DNA of 64,000 nt, taken from Knoellia sp. p5-6-4 (GTDB lineage Bacteria; Actinomycetota; Actinomycetes; Actinomycetales; Dermatophilaceae). The DNA lies in the NCBI RefSeq assembly GCF_029222705.1, contig NZ_JARGZF010000002.1, positions 186,001 through 250,000 on the forward strand, in the 5' to 3' direction. The notes below the pieces were generated by a model, which saw only the letters and a program-made list of their open reading frames with translations, searched no databases and had not been told where the DNA came from. Below are positions 10,615 through 18,200 of the stretch, one piece after another (positions within the stretch are counted from its first letter, which is position 1; each line of letters starts with the position of its first letter). The position numbers and the translations under genes were made by a program.

Positions 10615-11210
10615 TTGCTCTCTCCTACAAGAAGGTGGTCCATGGCGTTGGTCGTGGGGGCGTCATCGTCAGCACGGCGCACGTGGCGGCTCCGCTCCTG
10701 CTCGCCCTCCGTGGCGACGACCTGCACCTCGCGCTCACCCACCAAGGTGGTGGCGAGGTAGCCCAGGGCCGCCGCGAACAGCACCGTGGTCGCCGCCGTC
10801 GGCGACTCCTTGAGGAACTGCGAGGGGGCGTTGGTGTAGATCTCCTCGTAGGCGCCGGCGATCGCCGCGGCGCCCAGCAGAGCGCTCCAGACAGGGACGC
10901 GGCCCGCACTCAGGGCGCAGCAACCAGCGATGACGGCGACGACGACGAACACGGCAACGGCTCGTCCGGCAGACGCGTCCGGCAGCACCGCGGCCCGCAG
11001 CGCGTAGCCCACCCACGCGACCACGAACCCCAGGACGAAGCCGCCCAGCTTGCCCAACGGGAAGCGGTGGGGCACCAGCCCGAGGACACCGCCGAGTGCC
11101 GCACCGAGCAGCGCGACAGGCTGCAGGTCAAGGCCGAAGAGCTGCCCCAGCCCGATGACGAGCGCTGCGAACACGGCCAGGACCAGCCCGGAGATCAGGC
11201 TCCTTCGCAT
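10611..11210 (-). CDS. Polytopic membrane protein, partner of the xxxLxxG protein
   Basis: 199-residue integral membrane protein of unknown function with about six hydrophobic segments (near 5-25, 31-46, 53-75, 82-98, 103-120, 141-156) and a hydrophilic cytoplasmic-type tail from ~165 (EGEQERSRHVRRADDDAP). The ATG at 11210 is preceded by GAGGTGGAA, a good ribosome site. It directly follows an intrinsic terminator on the same strand and overlaps the heptad-repeat gene by four bases, so both are expressed together. No family recognised. Confidence 0.7.
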   Translation of the reverse strand: MRRSLISGLVLAVFAALVIGLGQLFGLDLQPVALLGAALGGVLGLVPHRFPLGKLGGFVLGFVVAWVGYALRAAVLPDASAGRAVAVFVVVAVIAGCCALSAGRVPVWSALLGAAAIAGAYEEIYTNAPSQFLKESPTAATTVLFAAALGYLATTLVGEREVQVVATEGEQERSRHVRRADDDAPTTNAMDHLLVGESK

Positions 11211-11223
11211 TTCCACCTCACGT

Positions 11224-11253
11224 AAAAAGGCACCCGGCTTCTGCGGCGGGTGC
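11224..11253 (-). terminator. Intrinsic terminator with U-tract, possible attenuator
   Basis: On the minus strand: GCACCCG (11253-11247), a 10-base loop, CGGGTGC (11236-11230), then C and TTTTT (11228-11224). It is the only classical hairpin-plus-U-tract I found in the window. It lies 140 bases after polA and 13 bases before the ATG of the membrane-protein gene. Confidence 0.7.
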
Positions 11254-11393
11254 ACGGTTACCGGCAAGTATGGGGCAAAGTCGGGTCGCTCAGCCCCAAA
11301 CCCCGCGAAAACACTCGTGTCGTGGCGAAGACGGAACCGAACGGCTGATGCCCCACGAGCACCAGCCGCCGGGATGCGCCCCCGACCGCCCGC

Positions 11394-14066
11394 TCAGTGG
11401 GCCGCGTCGTGCCAGGAGTGCCCGACGCCCACGCTGACCTCGAGCGGCACATCCATCGCGATGGCCTCGCCCATCTCCTTGCGCACCAGCGCCTCGACGT
11501 CGTCCTTCTCCCCCGGCGCGACCTCGAGCACGAGCTCGTCGTGCACCTGGAGCAGCTGGCGCGACCTCGCACCGGCCTTGCTGAGGGCGTCCTCCACCCG
11601 CAGCATGGCCAGCTTGATGATGTCGGCGGCCGAGCCCTGGATGGGGGCGTTGAGGGCCATTCGCTCGGCCCCTTCGCGGCGCTGGCGGTTGTCACTGGTC
11701 AGGTCCGGCAGGTAGCGGCGCCGGCCCAGCATCGTGGCGGTGTAGCCCGTGGCGCGGGCCTCGGCCACCACGTCCCGCAGGTAGTCGCGGACGCCGCCGA
11801 ACCGGGCGAAGTACTCGTCCATGAGCCCCTGCGCCTCACCGGTGGAGATGGTCAGCTGCTTGCTCAGGCCGAAGGCCGACAGCCCGTACGCCAGGCCGTA
11901 GGACATCGCCTTCACCTTGCTGCGCATCTCGGGCGTGACGTCCTGCGGGTCGACGCCGAAGACCCGCGACCCGACGAAGCGGTGCAGGTCCTCCCCCGTC
12001 CGGAACGCCTCGATGAGACCGTCGTCGCCGGAGAGGTGGGCCATGATCCGCATCTCGATCTGGCTGTAGTCGGCCGACATCAGCGACTCGTAGCCCTCGC
12101 CCACGACGAAGGCGTGACGGATGCGCCGGCCCTCCTCGGTGCGGATCGGGATGTTCTGCAGGTTGGGGTCCGTCGAGCTCAGCCGCCCGGTCGCGGCGAT
12201 GGTCTGCTGGTAGGTCGTGTGGATCCGGCCGTCGTCCGCCACGGACTTGAGCAGTCCCTCGACGGTCACGCGCAGCCGCGTCGCGTCACGGTGGCGCAGC
12301 AGGGCCTCGAGGAAGGGGTGCTCGGTCTTGGCGTAGAGGTCGGTGAGCGCGTCGGCGTCGGTGGTCCAGCCGGTCTTGGTCTTCTTCGTCTTCGGCATGC
12401 CGAGGGTGTCGAAGAGCACGACCTGGAGCTGCTTCGGCGAGCCGAGGTTGATCTGCTCTCCCCCGATGGCGTCGTAGCAGTCCTCCTGCGCCTCGCGCAC
12501 CTTGGTGGCGAAGTCGGACTCGAGCCGCTGCATCTGCTCGCAGTCGACGGCGATGCCGGTGCGCTCCATCTTCGCGAGCACGTAGACCAGCGGCAGCTCG
12601 ACGTCCTTCTGCAGCTGCGCTCCCCCCGTGGCCTCGAGCTGCTCGCCGAGGGCACCGGAGAGGTCGAGCACGGCCCGGGCCCGGACCATGGCGTCCTGCG
12701 CCTCGCTGTCGCCGTCGGCGCTGAAGTCCAGCATCCCCTGACCGCCGCTCTCGGCCTCCGCGCGCAGCTCGCGGCCGAGGTTGCGCAGCACGAGGTCGGC
12801 GAGGTCGTACGAGCGCTGGTCGGGCCGCACGAGGTACGCCGCCAGCGCGGTGTCGGTGGCGATGCCCTGAAGGTCCCAGCCGCGGGCAGCGACGGCCTGC
12901 AGCGGTCCCTTGGCATCGTGCAGCACCTTCGGCCGGGTCGCGTCCGACAACCAGGCCGCCACCGCCTTCTCCGCCGTGTCGTCGAGGGTGGCGACGTCGA
13001 TGTATGCCGCCGGGCCGGCTGCCGTGGCCACGGCCACGGCCTGCACGTCACCCGTCCCGCGCGCCCAGGTGCCCACCACGTGCAGACCGACCGGTCCGCC
13101 CGCAGCGGCGTGCTCGTCCAGCCAGCCGGGCACGTCGGCGGGCGCCAGGGTGACGCCCTCGACCTCGAAACCGGACTCGGCCTCCTGCTCGGGGGCCTCG
13201 ATGGTCGAGAACAGCCGGTCGCGCAGCACACGGAACTCCAGGCCGTCGAAGACGGTGTGCACCTTCTCGCGGTCCCAGTTGTGCCGCTCGAGCTCCCTGA
13301 CGCCGACCGGGAGGCCCAGGTCGCGGACGAGTCCGTTGAGGCGCCGGTTGCGCAGCACCCCGTCGAGGTGCTCGCGCAGCGACTCCCCCGCCTTGCCCTT
13401 GATCTGGTCGACGTGGGCCACCACGCCGGCCAGGTCGCCGTACTGGCCCAGCCACTTGGCTGCCGTCTTCGGGCCGACGCCCGGCACGCCGGGGAGGTTG
13501 TCGGAGGACTCGCCGACGAGCGCGGCGAGGTCGCTGTAGCGGTCAGGCCGCACGCCGTACTTGGCCTCGACGGCGTCCGGCGTCATGCGGGCCAGGTCGG
13601 AGACGCCCTTGACCGGGTAGAGGACCGTGACCTTCTCGGAGACGAGCTGCAGGGTGTCGCGGTCGCCCGAGCAGATGAGGACGTCCATGCCGTCGGCCAC
13701 AGCCTGCGTCGTCAGGGTGGCGATGACGTCGTCGGCCTCGTAGCCCTCGACCTCGACGTGTCTGATGTTGAGGGCGTCGAGCACCTCGTGCAGCAGCGAC
13801 ACCTGCCCGTTGAACTCGTTCGGGGTCGCGGAGCGGCCGGCCTTGTACTCGGCGTACTCCTGCGTGCGGAACGTCTGCCGGGAGACGTCGAAGGCCACGC
13901 CCACGTGGGTCGGCTGCTCGTCGCGCAGCACGTTGATGAGCATCGAGGTGAAGCCGTAGACGGCGTTGGTGTGCTGCCCGGTGCTGGTGGAGAAGTTCTC
14001 GACCGGCAGCGCGAAGAACGCCCGGTAGGCAAGCGAATGGCCGTCAAGGAGGAGAAGTCGACTCAC
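11394..14066 (-). CDS. polA: DNA polymerase I
   Basis: Replicative gap-filling and repair polymerase (890 residues). The N-terminal 5'-3' exonuclease domain (LLLDGHSLAYRAFF; YEADDVIATL; GESSDNLPGVPGVG) spans ~1-300. The middle domain (~310-500) has the 3'-5' exonuclease fold, but its first metal-binding motif is not recognisable, so proofreading is probably lost, as in other actinobacterial Pol I. The polymerase domain follows: motif A SADYSQIEMRIMAHLSGD, motif B KAMSYGLAYGLSAFGL, motif C QVHDELVLEVAP. GTG 14066 is supported by TAGGCT 7 bases upstream. Single gene, next to rpsA and coaE as in mycobacteria. Confidence 0.97.
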   Translation of the reverse strand: MSRLLLLDGHSLAYRAFFALPVENFSTSTGQHTNAVYGFTSMLINVLRDEQPTHVGVAFDVSRQTFRTQEYAEYKAGRSATPNEFNGQVSLLHEVLDALNIRHVEVEGYEADDVIATLTTQAVADGMDVLICSGDRDTLQLVSEKVTVLYPVKGVSDLARMTPDAVEAKYGVRPDRYSDLAALVGESSDNLPGVPGVGPKTAAKWLGQYGDLAGVVAHVDQIKGKAGESLREHLDGVLRNRRLNGLVRDLGLPVGVRELERHNWDREKVHTVFDGLEFRVLRDRLFSTIEAPEQEAESGFEVEGVTLAPADVPGWLDEHAAAGGPVGLHVVGTWARGTGDVQAVAVATAAGPAAYIDVATLDDTAEKAVAAWLSDATRPKVLHDAKGPLQAVAARGWDLQGIATDTALAAYLVRPDQRSYDLADLVLRNLGRELRAEAESGGQGMLDFSADGDSEAQDAMVRARAVLDLSGALGEQLEATGGAQLQKDVELPLVYVLAKMERTGIAVDCEQMQRLESDFATKVREAQEDCYDAIGGEQINLGSPKQLQVVLFDTLGMPKTKKTKTGWTTDADALTDLYAKTEHPFLEALLRHRDATRLRVTVEGLLKSVADDGRIHTTYQQTIAATGRLSSTDPNLQNIPIRTEEGRRIRHAFVVGEGYESLMSADYSQIEMRIMAHLSGDDGLIEAFRTGEDLHRFVGSRVFGVDPQDVTPEMRSKVKAMSYGLAYGLSAFGLSKQLTISTGEAQGLMDEYFARFGGVRDYLRDVVAEARATGYTATMLGRRRYLPDLTSDNRQRREGAERMALNAPIQGSAADIIKLAMLRVEDALSKAGARSRQLLQVHDELVLEVAPGEKDDVEALVRKEMGEAIAMDVPLEVSVGVGHSWHDAAH

Positions 14067-14073
14067 GCATGGC

Positions 14074-14079
14074 AGCCTA
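14074..14079 (-). promoter_or_regulatory. Candidate leaderless -10 of polA
   Basis: TAGGCT (minus strand), 7 bases before GTG 14066; supports that start over the upstream in-frame GTG at 14090. Confidence 0.45.
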
Positions 14080-14134
14080 GGCCCCGCCACCCACAGCGAC
14101 CCAGCACACCCCGCCGACCGGAGGAGGAGACGCC

Positions 14135-14572
14135 ATGAGCGCCGGCCCCCAGAGGAACCACGACGCCTTCATGCACGCCGTGATGGAGATGAACCCCCAC
14201 TCCCTGATGAAGCGGATGCACATCGAGGTGCTCGAGGCGAGTCCCGAGCGGCTCGTGGGCCGGATGCCGGTCGAGGGCAACACCCAGCCCTACGGCCTGC
14301 TGCACGGCGGCGCCTCGGTCGTGCTCGCCGAGACCCTCGGCTCCCTGGGGTCGGCGATTCACGCCGGCCCGGAGCGCGTCGCGGTGGGCCTGGACATCAA
14401 CGCCACCCACCACCGCGCCGTGCGCACCGGGTTCGTCACCGCAACGGCGACTGCGATCAGCCTCGGCAACACCCTGGCCTGCTACGAGGTGGTCGTCACC
14501 GACGAGAGCGACCGCCGGGTCTGCACCTGCCGCATCACCTGCCTCATCCGCGACACCGCGCCCGCCAGCTAG
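14135..14572 (+). CDS. PaaI/YdiI-type hotdog-fold thioesterase
   Basis: 145-residue acyl-CoA thioesterase-like protein. The hotdog active-site helix GLLHGGASVVLAETLGSLGS lies near residues 50-70 (HGG plus catalytic-type Glu), followed by strands GLDINATHHRAVRTGFVTA and VCTCRITCLIRD. The family hydrolyses aromatic or menaquinone-precursor acyl-CoA (DHNA-CoA); the substrate cannot be fixed here. GGAGGAG sits 8 bases before ATG 14135. Divergent from polA. Confidence 0.88.
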   Translation: MSAGPQRNHDAFMHAVMEMNPHSLMKRMHIEVLEASPERLVGRMPVEGNTQPYGLLHGGASVVLAETLGSLGSAIHAGPERVAVGLDINATHHRAVRTGFVTATATAISLGNTLACYEVVVTDESDRRVCTCRITCLIRDTAPAS

Positions 14573-14595
14573 TCGTCCTCGGTCACGGCAGGTCT

Positions 14596-14619
14596 TGACC
14601 CGGGGGCACCAGCGGGTCA
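14596..14619 (+). terminator. Candidate hairpin after the thioesterase gene
   Basis: Arms TGACCCG (14596-14602) and CGGGTCA (14613-14619), the same stem sequence as at 7028-7050, 24 bases after the thioesterase stop. Confidence 0.45.
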
Positions 14620-14672
14620 GGGTCGTGGGGAGCGCGGGCACACCACCGGCCCGCCGACGCAGGGAGGGACCC

Positions 14673-15035
14673 ATGGCTCACGGCGACATCACGCACATCG
14701 ACATCCCGGTCAGCGACCTCGACCGGGCCGCGTCGTTCTACTCGGGGCTCTTCGGCTGGCAGATCGCCGAGTTCCCCGGCTTCGAGGGCTACCCCATGTG
14801 GCAGGCCCCCAACAAGGTCTCGGGCGGCGGCCTGGCCCCCCGCTCCGAGGACTTCACCCAGCCACGCTCCTACGTCGAGGTCGACTCGATCGACGAGGTG
14901 CTCGCCAAGGCTGTCGACAGCGGCGCCACCGTCGTCATGGACAAGCAGCCGATCAGCGAGACCAGCTGGTGGGCGATCTTCCAGGACCCCGACGGCAACA
15001 ACGTGGGCCTCTACGAGGGCACCACCGCGACCTGA
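14673..15035 (+). CDS. VOC (glyoxalase/bleomycin-resistance) family protein
   Basis: 120-residue vicinal-oxygen-chelate fold protein of unknown substrate. It begins THIDIPVSDLDRAASFYSGLFGW, the standard betaalpha start with a possible metal His, and ends FQDPDGNNVGLYEG with the second metal-ligand strand. A single VOC module, so it likely works as a homodimer. GGGAGGG stands 4 bases before ATG 14673. Convergent with the acetyltransferase gene; the stop codons are one base apart. Confidence 0.87.
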   Translation: MAHGDITHIDIPVSDLDRAASFYSGLFGWQIAEFPGFEGYPMWQAPNKVSGGGLAPRSEDFTQPRSYVEVDSIDEVLAKAVDSGATVVMDKQPISETSWWAIFQDPDGNNVGLYEGTTAT

Positions 15036-15036
15036 C

Positions 15037-15618
15037 TCAGCCAGCCAGCCGGCTCGCCCCGGCGCTCGCGCGGGCCCGCAGCGAGCGGCGCTTGTGCAGG
15101 ATCTGGTCGAGGCTGATGCGCGGCTCGTCCGCGCCGAGCCGGCGGCGCAGCGCGCTGGTGCTGGTGACCCGGCGCACGACCTGGGAGCTGAACCCGAGGC
15201 GGGCGAAGAAGCGGTTGGCGTCACGCTGCTGGCTGGGCACGTTGCAGCCGATCTGCTCGCAGCCCTGCTTCTCGGCATACGCCGTCACCGCGGCGAGCAG
15301 GTGGCGGGCGACGCCGTGCCGGCGGGCCTTGGGTGCCACGTAGAGCTGGTCGATGGCCACGCTCGGCGAGTCGGTGAGCCCCGAGAACGGGCTGTGGGTG
15401 GCGACGACGAACCCGACCGGCAGGCCGCCCTCGCCGAGGGCGACGAACGCGCGCACGTCCTCGCGCTGCAGTGCGGACCGGACCTTGCCCTCGGAGGCGG
15501 CCCGGGCCGCGACCTCGGGGCTGACGCCGCTCTCGACCCGCGAGGACATCCACAGCTCGGTGAACGACCGCTCCAGGTCGTCGGACACCCGCTTGACGCA
15601 GACTCCCGGCCGGCTCAC
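15037..15618 (-). CDS. GNAT family N-acetyltransferase
   Basis: 193-residue acetyl-CoA-dependent acetyltransferase, acceptor unknown. The core is IDQLYVAPKARRHGVARHLLAAVTAYAE (~105-135): strand beta4 and the pyrophosphate-binding RRHGVA loop; then NRFFARLGF. The C-terminus carries an extra Arg-rich segment (RRRLGADEPRISLDQILHKRRSLRARA). GTG 15618 is chosen because GGAGGAG lies 5 bases upstream; GTG 15624 is too close to that site. Confidence 0.85.
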   Translation of the reverse strand: MSRPGVCVKRVSDDLERSFTELWMSSRVESGVSPEVAARAASEGKVRSALQREDVRAFVALGEGGLPVGFVVATHSPFSGLTDSPSVAIDQLYVAPKARRHGVARHLLAAVTAYAEKQGCEQIGCNVPSQQRDANRFFARLGFSSQVVRRVTSTSALRRRLGADEPRISLDQILHKRRSLRARASAGASRLAG

Positions 15619-15744
15619 AGGCACTCCTCCATCGTCGTGGCACACCATGCAGTTCTTCCTGCGGCGCCCCCCGGCGCTCGCCGGAGCCTCCCGGGGAGAC
15701 GTCCGGGGGGAGACTCTATGCCCACCCTGCCGTCGTGGTGAAGG

Positions 15745-15759
15745 GGTTCCGGAGGAACC
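15745..15759. promoter_or_regulatory. Candidate operator upstream of the DUF554 gene
   Basis: Perfect inverted repeat GGTTCC-GGA-GGAACC. It covers the expected -35 position for the TAGGGT -10 at 15775. Confidence 0.35.
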
Positions 15760-15774
15760 GGTCGAATCGCTGCA

Positions 15775-15780
15775 TAGGGT
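15775..15780 (+). promoter_or_regulatory. Candidate leaderless -10 of the DUF554 gene
   Basis: TAGGGT, 7 bases before GTG 15788. Confidence 0.45.
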
Positions 15781-15787
15781 GTGCCCC

Positions 15788-16573
15788 GTGACACTCGACT
15801 TCCCCGGGCTCGGGACCGTCATCAACGTGGCCACGGTGGTCGTGGGCTCCCTGCTCGGCATGGCGGTCGGCCACCGCCTGCCCAGCCACACGCGATCCGT
15901 GGTCACCGACGTCCTGGGCCTGACCACGCTCCTCATGGCGGGGCTGTCGGCCGTCAGCGTGGGCGACGCTTCGCTCCGGGAGGCGGTCGGCGCCGGCGCC
16001 CCCGTGCTCATCGTGCTGGGCTCGCTGCTCATCGGCGGCATCAGCGGCTCGCTCCTGCGCATCGAGGAGCGGCTGGAGAGCCTGGCCGGCGTCGTGCAGT
16101 ACCGCCTGGCCAGGCGGCCCGCGCTCGTCGGGGCGGCCGAGGCCGGGGTGGACCACGCCGCGCGCGAGCGGTTCATCGAGGGCTGGATGAGCGCCTCGCT
16201 GCTGTTCTGCGTCGGGCCCCTGACCATCCTCGGCTCGCTCTCCGACGGCCTCGGCCGCGGGATCGAGCAGCTCACCCTCAAGGCGGTGCTCGACGGCTTC
16301 GCCGCGATGGCCTTCGCCTCCTCGTTCGGCGTCGGCGTGCTGTTCTCGGCCGTCTCGGTGGCAGTGGTCCAGGGTCTGCTCACCCTGCTCGGTGTGCTGC
16401 TGGGCTCGCTGCTGCCCGACGCGCACATCGCCGCCCTGACCGCGACCGGCGGCCTGTTGCTGGTGGGCATCAGCTTCCGGCTGCTCAACATCAAGCAGGT
16501 GCCGGTCGGCGACATCCTGCCGGCGCTCGTGGTGGCGCCCCTGCTGACCCAGCTGGTCGTCGCCCTCCGCTGA
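15788..16573 (+). CDS. DUF554 family membrane protein (YdfK-like)
   Basis: 261-residue integral membrane protein, probably a transporter-type protein of unknown substrate. The N-terminal GLGTVINVATVVVGSLLGMAVG is the DUF554 hallmark; further markers are GLSAVSVGD, GASLLIGGISGSLL-like (GSLLIGGISGSLLRIEERLE), FIEGWMSASLLFCVGPLTILGSL and FGVGVLFSAVSVAVVQG. About seven membrane spans. Start GTG 15788 fits a leaderless promoter. Not in an operon. Confidence 0.88.
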   Translation: MTLDFPGLGTVINVATVVVGSLLGMAVGHRLPSHTRSVVTDVLGLTTLLMAGLSAVSVGDASLREAVGAGAPVLIVLGSLLIGGISGSLLRIEERLESLAGVVQYRLARRPALVGAAEAGVDHAARERFIEGWMSASLLFCVGPLTILGSLSDGLGRGIEQLTLKAVLDGFAAMAFASSFGVGVLFSAVSVAVVQGLLTLLGVLLGSLLPDAHIAALTATGGLLLVGISFRLLNIKQVPVGDILPALVVAPLLTQLVVALR

Positions 16574-16766
16574 CCCCGCAGCCGCATCGCCCACAGCCGC
16601 GGCGGCGGCGCCACGGTGTCCACAGGTCGAGGCGCGCCCTCCTGGTGTGCACCGACCAGCCCCACCCTCGGCGGGTGCTCTTCGACCTTGCCCCGAGTCC
16701 CCGGCGACGCCGGCCCACCCCCGCGCCCGGTTACGCCGAGCGCCTGTATGCCGTACGTGGGAGTCC

Positions 16767-16957
16767 ATGTTGCGCCTGGCGGTGCACGACGTGGGTCTGC
16801 GGCCGCCGGCGCCACAGCTCGAGGTGCGTGACGCGGCTGGGCGGGTCCTGGCCCGGCTCGCGTCTCCCAGGTCGACGCCGCCGGCTACCGCACCCCCGAG
16901 CGCGTGCTCACGGCGGTTGCGGCGGCTCCGCGCTCACGCCGAGCTGGGGCTCGGTAA
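16767..16957 (+). pseudogene. Possible frameshifted remnant of a small gene
   Basis: ATG 16767, with GGGAG 3 bases upstream, starts MLRLAVHDVGLRPPAPQ and continues LEVRDAAGRVLARL. Near 16860 the codon-like pattern passes to another frame (RVSQVDAAGYRTPERVLTAV) that ends at TAA 16955-16957, inside the pdtaR terminator. Both pieces have G/C-ending codons. No family recognised. It may simply be GC-rich noise. Confidence 0.25.
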
Positions 16958-16975
16958 CGCCACACACCGAGCCCC
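16946..16975 (-). terminator. Terminator of pdtaR
   Basis: Perfect 10-base arms GGGGCTCGGT (16946-16955) and ACCGAGCCCC (16966-16975), 40 bases after the pdtaR stop. Confidence 0.7.
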
Positions 16976-17014
16976 GCTGTGGCAGAGGTCCGTCTCGGCG
17001 AAAGAAGGTCGGGG

Positions 17015-17653
17015 CTACTTCATCCCCGAGATGACGGCGTCGGCGACCTCTTTCATGCCCAGTCGGCGGTCCATGGCCGTCTTCTGGATCCAGCGGAACG
17101 CGTCGGCCTCGGAGATCTTGAGCTTCTTCATGAGGATGCCCTTGGCGCGGTCGACCTGCTTGCGGGTCTCGAGCCGCTCGCCCAGGTCGGCGATCTCGCT
17201 CTCGAGCGCCTTCATCTCGGTCCACCGCGACCGCGCGATGTCGATGGCGGGAGCGAGGTCGGCTGCCGTGAACGGCTTGACGATGTAGGCCATCACGCCG
17301 GCGTCACGGGCCCGCTCGACCAGCTCGGTCTGGCTGAAGGCGGTGAGCATGACGACCGGGCAGATCTTGGCGGCGCCGATCTCCTCGGCCGCGGTGATGC
17401 CGTCCATGACCGGCATCTTGACGTCCATGATGACCAGGTCGGGCGTGAGCTCGCGGGCCATCTCGACGGCCTGCTCGCCGTTGCTCGCCTGCCCGACGAC
17501 CTCGTAGCCGGCCTCCCCGAGCATCTCGGCGAGGTCCATCCGGATCAGGGCCTCGTCCTCGGCCACCAGGATGCGCGTGCCCTTCGGGCCTGGCTGGGAC
17601 GGGTCGGGCTGGGACGGCTCGGGCTGGGCGGCGTCGGGCTGGTTGTCGCTCAC
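17015..17653 (-). CDS. pdtaR: ANTAR-domain response regulator (PdtaR-like)
   Basis: 212-residue two-component regulator that acts on RNA as an antiterminator. After a repetitive linker (PSQPDPSQPGP) the receiver domain begins RILVAEDEALIRMDL (acidic pocket); the phospho-acceptor Asp is in LVIMDVKMPVMDG (~residue 80), with LTAFSQ and the conserved Lys in IVKPF. The ANTAR domain follows from ~150: RKQVDRAKGILMKKLKISEADAFRWIQKTA. In mycobacteria the partner is the kinase PdtaS, which is not in this window. GTG 17653 is supported by TAGGCT 7 bases upstream. It stands between polA and pyk, as in M. tuberculosis. Confidence 0.93.
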   Translation of the reverse strand: MSDNQPDAAQPEPSQPDPSQPGPKGTRILVAEDEALIRMDLAEMLGEAGYEVVGQASNGEQAVEMARELTPDLVIMDVKMPVMDGITAAEEIGAAKICPVVMLTAFSQTELVERARDAGVMAYIVKPFTAADLAPAIDIARSRWTEMKALESEIADLGERLETRKQVDRAKGILMKKLKISEADAFRWIQKTAMDRRLGMKEVADAVISGMK

Positions 17654-17660
17654 GCGGGGC

Positions 17661-17666
17661 AGCCTA
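17661..17666 (-). promoter_or_regulatory. Candidate leaderless -10 of pdtaR
   Basis: TAGGCT (minus strand), 7 bases before GTG 17653. Confidence 0.45.
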
Positions 17667-17765
17667 TTGGATGCGCCGGGTGGAGCCATCCGGCGCCCGC
17701 AGTGCGGCCGGCGACCCGTCGCACTAGCGTCGAACCACCCAGGGAACGCCCGTAAGGAGAAGTGC

Positions 17766-18008
17766 ATGCGCGTCACCCGCGAGACCATCCTCGACATGAT
17801 TCGTGCCCGCGCCGACGAGAAGGGCGCGCTCGAGCGGGCGCAGCAGGTGCTGCCCGACTCCTTCGACACCGACGACCACCTCGGCGAGCTGGAGAAGCTC
17901 GGCATCAACCCGGCCGACCTCCAGACCGAGGGCGCCGGCTCGTTCGGCCAGGCCGGTCGAGCCGACGACCAGGGCCAGGAGCCGGACGAGGGACCTGCCG
18001 CCAGCTGA
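17766..18008 (+). CDS. Small hypothetical protein
   Basis: 80-residue soluble protein without a recognised domain. It starts [20 protein letters not shown] (helical) and continues [32 protein letters not shown]; the last ~25 residues are acidic, Gly/Gln-rich and probably disordered. AAGGAGA lies 5 bases before ATG 17766, and codon use matches its neighbours, so it is likely real. Divergent from pdtaR; function unknown. Confidence 0.7.
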   Translation: MRVTRETILDMIRARADEKGALERAQQVLPDSFDTDDHLGELEKLGINPADLQTEGAGSFGQAGRADDQGQEPDEGPAAS

Positions 18009-18026
18009 CGGTGGGGCGGTCGCCCC

Positions 18027-18112
18027 TGGTGCCGAAGGCGGGACTTGAACCCGCACGCCCTTGCGGGCAGAGCATTTTGAGTGCCCCGTGTCTGCCATTC
18101 CACCACTTCGGC
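18027..18112 (-). tRNA. tRNA-Leu (anticodon CAA)
   Basis: On the minus strand the acceptor GCCGAAG pairs with CTTCGGC, followed by an encoded A-CCA end. The anticodon loop CTCAAAA gives anticodon CAA, decoding UUG. The long variable arm (CCCGCAAGGGCG) marks class II, and the T-arm is GCGGG-TTCAAGT-CCCGC. Confidence 0.96.
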
Positions 18113-18200
18113 GAGCAGCCGGCGGCGTCACCGCCCGGGCTGCGGCGGCCAGCATACCCGGCGCCACGGCATACCCCGTCGTGCGGCTCCCGGGGGGACG

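Larger units (their letters stand above)
16574..17014. other. Gene-free stretch with a degraded reading frame and a terminator
   Basis: About 440 bases between DUF554 and pdtaR, with no intact gene. It holds a CGGCATAC-family octamer (16746-16753), a short frame that seems broken by a frameshift (16767-16957) and the pdtaR terminator hairpin (16946-16975). Confidence 0.6.

Noticed and set aside
11397-14138. Plus-strand open frame of about 900 codons opposite polA
   Set aside because: Exact antisense of polA with Val/Leu/Gly/Arg-rich low-information sequence; no ribosome site or family.
18113-18200. Further tRNA or terminator between tRNA-Leu and pyk
   Set aside because: No cloverleaf; only short G/C complementarity of the kind expected by chance.
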